Positions 1 to 8,114 of a DNA stretch of 64,000 nt are shown piece after piece. Source of the DNA: JAZNQN01 sp045590195 (lineage in GTDB: Bacteria; Bacillota; Clostridia; UMGS1883; UMGS1540); contig JAZNQN010000044.1 in assembly GCA_045590195.1 (NCBI GenBank), positions 142,845 to 206,844 of the forward strand, read 5' to 3'. The notes beneath the pieces are model-generated. The model was given only the letters and a program-made list of their open reading frames with translations, did no database searches and was not told where the DNA came from. Every line of letters starts with the position of its first letter. Positions within the stretch are counted from its first letter, which is position 1. A program made the translations under genes and the position numbers.

Positions 1-141
1 GTAAAGTGCACCGCTTTTTGCACCTGATGTTTTACCCGTTACAATAAGCGCCCTTTTTCCAAGGCGGGAAAGTTCCTCGCCGTTATCAAATATACATCCT
101 CTGCCTTCAAAAATTTTAGTAGGCATATAAAATCTTTCCAT
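1..141 (-). CDS. Iron-containing alcohol dehydrogenase family, N-terminal fragment cut by the window edge
   Basis: Only the first 47 codons are present; the gene continues past the left edge. The protein opens MERFYMPTKIFEGRGC and soon reads LGKRALIVTGK. This is the usual start of group III (iron-dependent) alcohol or polyol dehydrogenases, where the segment ending in VTGK forms the first strand and turn of the NAD(P)-binding domain. A GGAGG ribosome binding site precedes the ATG at 141. It follows pncB on the same strand after a 14-base gap, so it is probably the last or a late gene of the rnj-mtlD-pncB run. The metal-binding histidines lie outside the window, so substrate (alcohol, propanediol, glycerol or other) cannot be judged. 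Confidence 0.75.
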   Translation of the reverse strand, partial: MERFYMPTKIFEGRGCIFDNGEELSRLGKRALIVTGKTSGAKSGALY

Positions 142-155
142 TTTTCCTCCAAAAA

Positions 156-1604
156 CTACTTAGAATGCTTTTTAAGTAAATCGTGTTTAATGTTCCAAAG
201 CTTTTCTGTCATATCAACATAATATTTATGGGGATTTTCAAAACGCTGAACTTCATCCCAAATTCTGCCAAGCTCCTCTTTGCAACGTTTCTGAATTTCT
301 TTAAGGCTTGGCTCTTTATAAACAAGTTTACCCTTATCAAAAATTTTAACAAGAAGTTTTTCAGCTTTGAAATCGGTAATTTTCTTTCTTTTCCATGTGT
401 GATCAGGGTCGAAAAGTTCAAAAGGCTCGTCCTCGGAAATTTCTTCATCGAAAAGTGCCAGAACATCGGCAATAGCCTTATTACTGTCTTTCTCAAAAAG
501 CCTGTAAACCTGCTTAAAGCAAGGGTTTGTAATCTTTTCAACGTTTTCTGAAACTTTGATTTTAGGAATAGCTTCCCCATCTTTCCAGACCTGAGTAAGC
601 TTATAAACGCCACCAAAAACAGGCTCAGATTTAGAGGTAATAAGCCTTTCGCCTACACCAAAGGAATCGATGCAGGCACCCTGAGCCAAAGTTCCCCTTA
701 TGATATACTCATCAAGCGAGTTGGAAACACAGATTTTTGTGTTTTCCATTCCTTCGCTATCAAGTTTAGCTCTTATTTTTTTAGTGAGATATGTAATATC
801 GCCACTGTCAATTCTAATACCTTTAAGGCTTTTGCCCATTGGCTGCAACACTTCTTTATGAACTCTTATTGCGTTTGGCAAACCTGATTTCAAAACATTA
901 TAGGTATCGATAAGAAGGGTACAATCATCGGGATAAGAAAGCGCATAGGCCTTAAATGCTTCAAACTCGTTATCGAAAAGCTGAACCCAGCTATGAGCCA
1001 TTGTTCCCATAGCGGGAAAATCGAACATTTTTTCAGAAATTGTACAGGATGAGCCTGCGCAACCGCCAACAAATGCCGCACGTGAGCCATTTATAGCGCC
1101 GCTTGGTCCCTGAGCTCTTCTTGCACCAAATTCCATAACAGGTCTGCCCTTAGCCGCACGTACAATTCGGCTTGCTTTTGTTGCAATAAGCGACTGATGG
1201 TTTATTGAAAGCAAAAGCATAGTTTCAATAAGCTGAGCCTGTACAACAGGCCCTACAACAGTTACAATAGGCTCGCCAGGGAAAATTGGAACGCCTTCTT
1301 CAATTGCGTAAACATCACAACAAAACTCGAAGTTTTCGAGATAGTTTAAAAACTTTTCTGAAAAAATATTTTTGTTTCTCAGATACTCAATATCCTCTTT
1401 TGAGAAAGAAAGATTTTTAAGGTAATCGATGAGCTGTGAAAGACCTGCAGAAATAGCATATCCGCCGCCATCGGGAACCTTTCTGAAAAACATATCAAAA
1501 CAAGCGGTTACCTCTTCCATTTTATTGTCAAAATAGCCGTTTGCCATGGTAAACTCGTAAAAGTCTGCCAGCATTGTAAGATTATCAGAATTTCTAATGT
1601 CCAT
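156..1604 (-). CDS. pncB: Nicotinate phosphoribosyltransferase
   Basis: Cytosolic NAD-salvage enzyme that joins nicotinate to PRPP, coupled to ATP hydrolysis, giving nicotinate mononucleotide. Family marks seen: N-terminal LTMLADFYEFTMANGYF, the conserved FGARRAQGP segment near residue 150, and IRIDSGDITYL near residue 265, which contacts the ribose phosphate. Length 482 aa is normal for the Firmicute form. It is downstream of a 90-aa unknown gene by 10 bases and upstream of a truncated alcohol dehydrogenase gene, all on the minus strand, so co-transcription is likely. A separate PnuC-like transporter at 28.2 kb may feed the same NAD-salvage network, but is not linked to it. Confidence 0.95.
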   Translation of the reverse strand: MDIRNSDNLTMLADFYEFTMANGYFDNKMEEVTACFDMFFRKVPDGGGYAISAGLSQLIDYLKNLSFSKEDIEYLRNKNIFSEKFLNYLENFEFCCDVYAIEEGVPIFPGEPIVTVVGPVVQAQLIETMLLLSINHQSLIATKASRIVRAAKGRPVMEFGARRAQGPSGAINGSRAAFVGGCAGSSCTISEKMFDFPAMGTMAHSWVQLFDNEFEAFKAYALSYPDDCTLLIDTYNVLKSGLPNAIRVHKEVLQPMGKSLKGIRIDSGDITYLTKKIRAKLDSEGMENTKICVSNSLDEYIIRGTLAQGACIDSFGVGERLITSKSEPVFGGVYKLTQVWKDGEAIPKIKVSENVEKITNPCFKQVYRLFEKDSNKAIADVLALFDEEISEDEPFELFDPDHTWKRKKITDFKAEKLLVKIFDKGKLVYKEPSLKEIQKRCKEELGRIWDEVQRFENPHKYYVDMTEKLWNIKHDLLKKHSK

Positions 1605-1614
1605 TTTTTACTCC

Positions 1615-1887
1615 TTACTGAACATACGAAAGAGCATCATTCAGCCAGTATTCAGCAATATCCATTGCCGCATACATTCCTTCTCTTTCTGCTTTTTTAA
1701 TCATTTTTCCGCTACCGTTATTTTCCTGAAGAATAATTGAAATATTCTTTGATATTTCAAGGTCCTGAACTTTTTCGCTTGAGTTTACTCGGAGCAAGAT
1801 TATATACGGGTCTTCAGGGTTTCCGTAATAAATCATATCTCCTCTTCTAACCAAAGGTTTATCTTTGTATTTTAAAATCTCAGCCAT
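1615..1887 (-). CDS. Conserved small protein of unknown function
   Basis: A 90-aa soluble protein with no signal peptide or membrane segment. It begins MAEILKYKDKPLVRRGDMIYYG and contains a beta-rich first half (PYIILLRVNSSEK) followed by a helical C-terminus (IKKAEREGMYAAMDIAEYW). A GAAAGGAAG ribosome binding site lies just before the ATG. It is tightly packed between the DUF4430 gene (15-base gap) and pncB (10-base gap), which supports it being a real gene. I do not recognise a named family and assign no function. Confidence 0.75.
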   Translation of the reverse strand: MAEILKYKDKPLVRRGDMIYYGNPEDPYIILLRVNSSEKVQDLEISKNISIILQENNGSGKMIKKAEREGMYAAMDIAEYWLNDALSYVQ

Positions 1888-1902
1888 AATTTCCTTCCTT
1901 TC

Positions 1903-2298
1903 TTATTCACCGTAACCAACCATTAAGGTAAGCTCATATTTTTCGCCATCGCTGATTTCGATACTGCTTATACCCAGCTGAATGCTTTCGCCGCCTTTGG
2001 TAATGCACCACCACTCCTCGTTATCGGAATCGGCTTTTATACCTGCCACTTCTGTTATAAAAAGGCCATACTGTCCCTCTTCGCCTTTTATAATTCCTTC
2101 ATTCAAAAGTGCATCGCCAAGGTATTTACAATCGGTTTCAATATCATAAAGTTGCGAATTCTCATTTGCAACAACTGTTATCTGAATGTTTTTCATATCG
2201 CTTTTTTCGCTGTTACCGCCAAAAAACGAAAGAGCTACACCTGCCAAAATCAAAAGCACTGCCAGAAAAAGTGAAACGCTTAAAACCTTCTTTTTCAT
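1903..2298 (-). CDS. DUF4430-type membrane-anchored or secreted protein
   Basis: 131 aa. Residues 1-27 form a signal or anchor segment (MKKKVLSVSLFLAVLLILAG). No clean lipobox cysteine is visible, so it may stay as an N-terminal anchor. The rest resembles the DUF4430 fold (related to the C-terminal domain of transcobalamin), with the motif NEEWWCITKGGE and a final YELTLMVGYGE. The start overlaps the mtlD stop by 4 bases, suggesting translational coupling. Members of this family occur in cell-surface proteins, sometimes next to cobalamin or energy-coupling factor transporters; no such transporter is nearby, so the ligand is unknown. Confidence 0.7.
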   Translation of the reverse strand: MKKKVLSVSLFLAVLLILAGVALSFFGGNSEKSDMKNIQITVVANENSQLYDIETDCKYLGDALLNEGIIKGEEGQYGLFITEVAGIKADSDNEEWWCITKGGESIQLGISSIEISDGEKYELTLMVGYGE

Positions 2299-3467
2299 GC
2301 TTTCAGCTCCTTGGTAAATTTAACTTTAAAGTCTTCCAGAGAAGTATTTTTAAGTTCGTTTGAAATTGCTTTGATTTCGTTTATTTCTTCATCAGAAAGT
2401 TCGCTTACAGTTTTTAAAAGCTCATCAATTTCCATACCTGTATCCTGGCCCGGGAATGACAAAGCTGCGGCAATTCCTACTTTTATGTAATCGCAGGAAA
2501 GGCCCTGTTCTTTGCACATATTATATGCACCTACAAGGCGGTCGCGTTTTGCAAGCTTTCTTTTTATATCATTACCAACCCTTGCAACTGTATCGCCAAG
2601 CTGACGGTTTGCAAAGCGCTGAAGCAAATCGAGAACATGGTCGTAAATTTCATCAATAGAAACGCCGTGGCGTTTTGAAAGAGCAATTGCTGACTGAGTC
2701 ATCGCTTTTGAAACAAGAAGATGAATGTATGGGTTTTCAATTGCCTGCCAGATATATTCATATCCGCAAAGGCTGCCAAGATATGCACACATAGCGTGGC
2801 CCATATTGTGAATAAAAAGTTTTCTTTCGATGTAATATTCAAATGGTGTATACCAAACTGCATTCTTAATTGCAGGCAAATCGCCTTTTACTGCATTTGA
2901 ATCGAGAGGAAGCTTATTATAAGCTTCAACACAAACTCTAAGTGGGTTATCGCCCTGCATTTGGGGTGTCTGAACAGGAACCATTCTGCCGATAGAAGCT
3001 TCAACAAAGCCAACAAGCTCTGAAAGTTTTTCCTTTTCATCATCGTTCATTTCGTTTTCAATAAGACCTTTAAGGTATGCATCGGCACCAATAAGGTTTT
3101 CGCAAATAATAATATTAAGCGGTGTCATATTGCCCTGCTGCCATCTTTTCTTAAGGCCAAGAGCAATTGGAGCGGCAATAAATTTAAGAACATTTACGCC
3201 AACTGCTGTTGCCATAATGTCAGCCTGTGCAATTGCTGTTGCTACGATTTCAGGGTCTCTGCCATCGATACCATACACATTTTTAACAATTTCTTCGCGG
3301 CTTTCACTGCCAAGCAAAATATTTACAGGATACTGTTTCTGCTCGCAAAGCTGATTTACAACTTTTTCGTTAACATCAACAAATCCAACCTCATAACCGG
3401 AAAGGGACAAAAGCTGCCCTATAAAGCCCCTTCCGATATTTCCTGCTCCGTACATTACTGCTTTCAT
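2295..3467 (-). CDS. mtlD: Mannitol-1-phosphate 5-dehydrogenase family protein
   Basis: Predicted NAD-dependent oxidation of mannitol-1-phosphate to fructose-6-phosphate. The Rossmann glycine motif GAGNIGRGFIG is at residues 7-17. The catalytic-domain signature includes NMGHAMCAYLG near residue 222 (lysine/histidine region of long-chain mannitol dehydrogenases) and VQTPQMQGDNPLRV. Length 390 aa fits MtlD. No mannitol PTS genes (mtlA, mtlF) or MtlR are nearby; the gene instead sits behind RNase J. It could therefore act on another hexitol phosphate or serve redox balancing. Start ATG at 3467 follows an AAAGGCGAGAG ribosome binding site. The DUF4430 gene follows with a 4-base overlap. Confidence 0.85.
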   Translation of the reverse strand: MKAVMYGAGNIGRGFIGQLLSLSGYEVGFVDVNEKVVNQLCEQKQYPVNILLGSESREEIVKNVYGIDGRDPEIVATAIAQADIMATAVGVNVLKFIAAPIALGLKKRWQQGNMTPLNIIICENLIGADAYLKGLIENEMNDDEKEKLSELVGFVEASIGRMVPVQTPQMQGDNPLRVCVEAYNKLPLDSNAVKGDLPAIKNAVWYTPFEYYIERKLFIHNMGHAMCAYLGSLCGYEYIWQAIENPYIHLLVSKAMTQSAIALSKRHGVSIDEIYDHVLDLLQRFANRQLGDTVARVGNDIKRKLAKRDRLVGAYNMCKEQGLSCDYIKVGIAAALSFPGQDTGMEIDELLKTVSELSDEEINEIKAISNELKNTSLEDFKVKFTKELKA

Positions 3468-3487
3468 TTTTTCTCTCGCCTTTCTTT

Positions 3488-5155
3488 TTATATTTCCATA
3501 ACAATTGGTAAAATCATTGGTTTTCTTTTGGTTTCTTCATAAATAAAGTCGGAAAGCCTGTTTCTTACGTTACTTTTAAAGTAAGTGAAATCGTTTCCGT
3601 GTTTATGACGGGCGCTTTCAACTGCATCGAAAACAACATCTCTTATTTCTTCCATAAGGTCGCCCGATTCTTTTACATAAACAAAACCACGGGATATAAC
3701 CTCAGGCCCTGACAAAATGTTTCCGCTGCCGTCAACCCCGACTACCACAACAATAATTCCATCCTCGCCAAGGTGTTTTCTGTCACGAAGTACAACGTTA
3801 CCAACATCACCAACACCATATCCGTCAACCAAAACCCTGCCGGCACATACTTTGTCGCCGATTTTTGCGGTTTTTTCGTCAATTTCAAGAGTGTCGCCTA
3901 TATCCATAATAAATATATTTTTCTCTTTTACGCCAACCGCCTGAGCAAGTTGCTTATGCTTTACAAGGTGCCTGTGTTCGCCGTGAACAGGCATAAAATA
4001 TTTTGGCTTTATAAGGCTTAAAATTATTTTAAGTTCCTCGCTGCACGCGTGGCCTGAAACGTGAACTTCGGAAAGTGATTCGTAAATTACATCTACGCCT
4101 TTTTTGAAAAGTTCATTTATAAGGTTTGAAACCGATTTTTCATTTCCCGGAATAGGGCTTGATGAAAAAATAACAAGGTCGCCTATTCCAAGCTCAATTT
4201 TCTTATGGTCGGAAAAAGCCATTCTTGTAAGGGCACTCATAGCCTCGCCCTGGCTTCCTGTTGTGATAATAACAAGCTGATTTGGCTTATATCTGTTAAT
4301 TGTGTCAAGATCAATTATCGTATTTTCCGGAACATGAAGATATCCAAGTTTCATTGCAACATCAATTACATTTAGCATACTTCTGCCGGAAACGGCAATT
4401 TTTCTCTTGTATTTTACTGCAGCATTTATAATCTGCTGCACTCTGTGAATGTTTGAAGAAAAGGTTGCTACTATAATTCGCTTCGACTGAGAATTTCTGA
4501 AAATATCGTCAAACCTTTCTCCAACACTGCTCTCAGACATGGTAAAACCACGTCTTTCAACATTTGTACTGTCGCTCATTAAAAGCAAAACTCCACGCTT
4601 GCCAATTTCGCCAAAGCGGGCAAGGTCGATCATTTCGCTTTCAATGGGAGTTGTATCAATTTTGAAGTCGCCTGTGTGAACAATTGTTCCCTGCGGAGTT
4701 GTTATGGCAAGGCCAACAGAATCTGCAATAGAATGATTAACCCTTACAAATTCTACCTTAAAGCTTGAACCAAGTTTTATCTGGCTTCCTGCTTTTATGG
4801 TTTTAAGGGTACTCTCGCCAAGTACTCCGTGCTCGCTGAGTTTAAGCTCAACAAGCCCAAGCGTTAAACGTGTTCCGTAAACGGGAACCTGTAAATTCTT
4901 CAGTATATATGGCAGAGCACCGATATGGTCTTCGTGGCCATGGGTTAGCACAATACCCCTCACCTTGTCTGCATTTTTTACAAGGTAAGATGCATCGGGG
5001 ATAACTATATCCACCCCTAAAAGCTCTCCGTCAGGGAAAGCAAGGCCGCAGTCAATCACAATAATATCGTTTCCATATTCGATAACTGTCATATTCTTCC
5101 CAATCTCGTTAAGACCGCCGAGTGGGATAATTTTCAATTTTGGTTTTTTTGGCAC
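3488..5155 (-). CDS. rnj: Ribonuclease J
   Basis: RNase J is a metallo-beta-lactamase-fold RNase with endonuclease and 5'-3' exonuclease activity in Firmicute mRNA turnover and rRNA maturation. The metal-binding motif HGHEDHIGALPYI lies about 70 residues in; beta-CASP features such as SDSTNVERRGFT and the HVSGHAC and MPVHGEHRH segments follow. The open frame extends to 5260, but the best start is GTG at 5155, preceded by AGGAGG with 7-base spacing. This gives 555 aa, the usual family length, beginning MPKKPKLKIIPLGGLNEIGKN. A strong sigma-A promoter lies at 5232-5260. It heads the minus-strand gene run toward pncB. Confidence 0.95.
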   Translation of the reverse strand: MPKKPKLKIIPLGGLNEIGKNMTVIEYGNDIIVIDCGLAFPDGELLGVDIVIPDASYLVKNADKVRGIVLTHGHEDHIGALPYILKNLQVPVYGTRLTLGLVELKLSEHGVLGESTLKTIKAGSQIKLGSSFKVEFVRVNHSIADSVGLAITTPQGTIVHTGDFKIDTTPIESEMIDLARFGEIGKRGVLLLMSDSTNVERRGFTMSESSVGERFDDIFRNSQSKRIIVATFSSNIHRVQQIINAAVKYKRKIAVSGRSMLNVIDVAMKLGYLHVPENTIIDLDTINRYKPNQLVIITTGSQGEAMSALTRMAFSDHKKIELGIGDLVIFSSSPIPGNEKSVSNLINELFKKGVDVIYESLSEVHVSGHACSEELKIILSLIKPKYFMPVHGEHRHLVKHKQLAQAVGVKEKNIFIMDIGDTLEIDEKTAKIGDKVCAGRVLVDGYGVGDVGNVVLRDRKHLGEDGIIVVVVGVDGSGNILSGPEVISRGFVYVKESGDLMEEIRDVVFDAVESARHKHGNDFTYFKSNVRNRLSDFIYEETKRKPMILPIVMEI

Positions 5156-5231
5156 TAAATATCCTCCTGATTTTTTCGGGCCGCCCTTGCCGCAGGCGGC
5201 TTTATATTTCTCGTACACAATATTACAGATT

Positions 5232-5260
5232 ATTATAACATTATAAATAATATTTGTCAA
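5232..5260 (-). promoter_or_regulatory. Sigma-A promoter for rnj
   Basis: On the minus strand a -35 TTGACA (5255-5260) and a -10 TATAAT (5232-5237) are separated by 17 bases. Both hexamers are perfect consensus. Transcription would begin near 5225, about 70 bases before the chosen rnj GTG. Confidence 0.85.
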
Positions 5261-5365
5261 ATGATAATAATATATCCGGCTTAATTATTTTTTTATTTTT
5301 TCTCCTTCTTTTTTTAAAATATTACAAAATTATTTTAAAATTTTGTTAAAAATTTATATTTTTCC

Positions 5366-5394
5366 TTGCAAAAAAGCGAAAAAAAGGTTATTAT
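5366..5394 (+). promoter_or_regulatory. Promoter for the PucR/CdaR-type regulator
   Basis: -35 TTGCAA (5366-5371), 17-base spacer, -10 TATTAT (5389-5394). It lies in a very AT-rich divergent region between rnj and the regulator gene and may also drive the ftsE-ftsX genes downstream. Confidence 0.6.
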
Positions 5395-5434
5395 ATATAT
5401 TAGGTAATTTTATTTTCTAAAAGGAGTGTTAAAA

Positions 5435-6514
5435 TTGACCAATAAGATTATAGGATCTACTATTTCAAAACTTTGTGATACCTTAGGCTGCAAAGTTGGC
5501 GTTATTGACGATGTTTCGGTAATTCCTTTTTCCAATATTCCCGAAATTCAATCTAATATAAGCCTTATCAGCGAAGAGGCAAAAGAGAAAGCTCTTCCAT
5601 TTAAAATGTTCGGTTACACTTTTTGTTGCCCTGCGGCAAATCCCGGAATTGATTATATTTATTTTGCAGAAGGTACCGATGATGCTGCAATGAAAAATCT
5701 TGACATTCTTATGATAAGCATCAACGGCATTAAAAAAATTCACGACGAAAAGTTTGACAAGTTCAATTTTATGAAAAATGTTGTTCTTGACAATATTCTT
5801 ACAGGCGACCTTGTGACAAAAGCTAAAGATCTCCGCATAAGCTACGAGCAGCAGAGAATTGTTTTTCTTATTAAAACTCTTAACTTTTCCGATGTTTCCA
5901 TAAGCGAAATTTTAAGCGGAGTTTTTCCGGACAAGCTTCATGATTTTATTGTTAATATCGACGAAAACACTTATGTGCTTGTAAAAGAAATTTCCTCCTA
6001 TTCAACCGCGCAGTGCCGCGAAATTGCAAAAAGCATTATTTCAACACTCAGCTCTGAGGCTATGTGTCAGGCAATTGTGGGCATTGGAACTGTTTCGCAG
6101 AATATTACAACTTTGGCTAAATCTTATAAAGATGCTTGTGTTGCTCTTGAAGTTGGCAAAGTTTTTGATACCGACAAGGAAATTGTTTCTTACGACAACT
6201 TAGGTATTGCAAGGCTTATTTATCACCTTCCCACAACTCTTTGTGAACTTTTCTTGTCAGAAGTTTTCAAAAAAGAGTCTATCGATGTTTTAGACCAGGA
6301 AACCATCTACACTATTCAAAAGTTTTTTGAAAACAACTTAAATGTTTCCGAAACTTCACGTCAGCTTTATGTACATAGAAATACGCTGGTATACCGCCTT
6401 GACAAAGTTCAGAAACTTACAGGCCTTGACCTTCGTATTTTTGAACACGCAATTATATTTAAGGTTGCAATGATGGTTAGAAAATATCTTACCTCAAATC
6501 CGATTAAATTATAA
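5435..6514 (+). CDS. PucR/CdaR-type helix-turn-helix transcriptional regulator
   Basis: 359 aa from a TTG at 5435, chosen because AAGGAG lies 8 bases upstream; the GTG at 5426 overlaps that site. The C-terminal ~60 residues are a PucR-type helix-turn-helix (NNLNVSETSRQLYVHRNT then LVYRLDKVQKLTGLDLR). The middle resembles the GGDEF-like domain of CdaR regulators (VYVLVKEISSYS, IGIGTVSQNITTLAKSYKDA). The N-terminal half has no recognised sensor domain. The family commonly controls sugar diacid, purine or amino-acid genes. Here the gene lies 15 bases before ftsE, an unusual partner for a metabolic regulator; its target is unknown. Confidence 0.8.
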   Translation: MTNKIIGSTISKLCDTLGCKVGVIDDVSVIPFSNIPEIQSNISLISEEAKEKALPFKMFGYTFCCPAANPGIDYIYFAEGTDDAAMKNLDILMISINGIKKIHDEKFDKFNFMKNVVLDNILTGDLVTKAKDLRISYEQQRIVFLIKTLNFSDVSISEILSGVFPDKLHDFIVNIDENTYVLVKEISSYSTAQCREIAKSIISTLSSEAMCQAIVGIGTVSQNITTLAKSYKDACVALEVGKVFDTDKEIVSYDNLGIARLIYHLPTTLCELFLSEVFKKESIDVLDQETIYTIQKFFENNLNVSETSRQLYVHRNTLVYRLDKVQKLTGLDLRIFEHAIIFKVAMMVRKYLTSNPIKL

Positions 6515-6529
6515 TACAGGAGTAGATTT

Positions 6530-7219
6530 ATGATAGTATTTGACAGTGTAAGCAAAATATATGAAGATAACAACACCGTTGCCCTCGACAATGTCAGCTT
6601 TAAAGTTGAAAAAGGTGAATTTGTGTTCCTTGTAGGTCACAGCGGTGCAGGTAAATCTTCTGTTATAAGAATGCTTCTTTGTGAAGAACGCCCTACAAGC
6701 GGAACTGTTATGGTAAACGGCTTTAACATAGGCGAGCTTGAAAGACGTGAAATTCCCGCACTTCGCAGAAGCCTTGGCGTTGTTTTTCAGGATTTCAGAC
6801 TGCTGCAAAACAGAACTGTTTACGACAACGTTGCTTTTGCAATGAATGTTGTTGGTGCTCCGCCAAAGCAGATACGCCGCCGCGTTCCCGAGGTTTTAAG
6901 CCTTGTTGACCTTTCGCACAAAGCAAAGGCTTACCCTTCACAGCTTTCAGGCGGTGAACAGCAGCGTGTTTCAATGGCTCGTGCACTTGCTAACAACCCT
7001 TCAATTCTTATTGCCGACGAGCCTACCGGTAACCTTGACTTAAAGAGAAGCGACGAGGTTATGGCTATTTTGGAAAAAATAAATCGCAAGGGCACTACCA
7101 TTGTTATGGCAACCCATGCTGAAAAAATTGTTAATTCTATGCAAAAGCGCGTTATAACCCTTGATATGGGTACCATTTTGCGTGATGAAGAGAAAGGTGG
7201 TTACAACATTGGGGTTTAA
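6530..7219 (+). CDS. ftsE: Cell division ATP-binding protein FtsE
   Basis: Cytoplasmic ABC ATPase that pairs with FtsX to gate peptidoglycan hydrolases. Walker A GHSGAGKSS (residues ~37-45), Q-loop FQDFRLL, ABC signature LSGGEQQR, Walker B ILIADEPTGNLD and switch histidine in VMATHAEK are all intact. 229 aa is typical. Ribosome binding site CAGGAG precedes the ATG. The 3' end overlaps the start of ftsX by 11 bases, and the order ftsE, ftsX, LytM-domain protein, S41 protease is a standard Firmicute arrangement. Confidence 0.96.
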   Translation: MIVFDSVSKIYEDNNTVALDNVSFKVEKGEFVFLVGHSGAGKSSVIRMLLCEERPTSGTVMVNGFNIGELERREIPALRRSLGVVFQDFRLLQNRTVYDNVAFAMNVVGAPPKQIRRRVPEVLSLVDLSHKAKAYPSQLSGGEQQRVSMARALANNPSILIADEPTGNLDLKRSDEVMAILEKINRKGTTIVMATHAEKIVNSMQKRVITLDMGTILRDEEKGGYNIGV

Positions 7220-8096
7220 TGGTTTTCGTTATTATTTAAGTGAATCTTTCAAAAGTATATGGTATAATAAGCCCATGGCAATAACTTCTGTAATTACCGT
7301 AATGGGTTGCCTTTTGCTTTTTGGTTTCTTTATGGTTTTGGGCCTTAACATCAACTACATAACACAGCAAGTTGAACAGCAGTGTGAAATGCAGGCATAT
7401 CTTCCCATGGATGCCACCGCAGAGCAGGAGGCGGCAACCTTAAATGCCGTTAAAGCCGTACCCGGAATTGGCACAGTTACTTTTGAAACCAGAGAACAGG
7501 CTTATGAAAATTACAAAGAAATGCTCGGCGAAAAGGCAATTGTTTTAAAAGACCTTGACCCTGCCGACTTTTTACCTGCATCATGCAGAATTGTTCCCGA
7601 CGACATTACTAAAATTCCGGAACTTATTAAACTTGTTGAAAAAATTGAAGGTGTTGACGAGGTTGTAACCCCTACCGACACCATTGACAACATTATTTCT
7701 GCAACTGCTGCAATCAGAATGGGATGCATAATTTTTACAGTTTTACTTGCAATTATTGCGGTGTTTATTATTACAAACACAATTAAACTTGATATTCACG
7801 CAAGGCAGAAAGAAATTCACATTATGAAATATGTTGGCGCAACCGACTGGTTTATAAGATGGCCTTTTATTATTGAAGGTATTATTGTTGGTTTAATTGG
7901 CGCTATTATTTCAATTTTTATTTTAAGCGGTGCAGTTTCCGCAGTTATTGAGGCTATAACAGCTAATTTCCAGGCATTTAAGCTTTTAACTGCCGCATCT
8001 GTTATGCCGATACTTATTGGTGTTCTGGCAATTTTCGGTGCTCTTATCGGCGCACTTGGCAGCCTTATAGCAATAAGAAAACATTTAAGGGTGTAA
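7209..8096 (+). CDS. ftsX: Cell division protein FtsX, permease-like
   Basis: Membrane partner of FtsE: four predicted transmembrane segments (after residue ~20, and three in the C-terminal half around ITNTI, IIEGIIVGLIG and ILIGVLAIFGALIG) with an extracellular loop of ~120 residues after the first. Start is placed at TTG 7209, which has AAAGGTGG 8 bases upstream and gives MGFNGFRYYLSESFKSIWYN, matching the family. The longer frame from 7161 lacks a good site. The start lies inside the ftsE stop region, so the two are translationally coupled. It is expected to activate the LytM-domain protein encoded next. Confidence 0.93.
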   Translation: MGFNGFRYYLSESFKSIWYNKPMAITSVITVMGCLLLFGFFMVLGLNINYITQQVEQQCEMQAYLPMDATAEQEAATLNAVKAVPGIGTVTFETREQAYENYKEMLGEKAIVLKDLDPADFLPASCRIVPDDITKIPELIKLVEKIEGVDEVVTPTDTIDNIISATAAIRMGCIIFTVLLAIIAVFIITNTIKLDIHARQKEIHIMKYVGATDWFIRWPFIIEGIIVGLIGAIISIFILSGAVSAVIEAITANFQAFKLLTAASVMPILIGVLAIFGALIGALGSLIAIRKHLRV

Positions 8097-8114
8097 CAGA
8101 AAGGAGATTTTATT

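Noticed and set aside
5156..5260. Longer RNase J start at 5260
   Set aside because: The added residues are not part of the family, the start overlaps the -10/-35 promoter, and GTG 5155 has an ideal AGGAGG site.
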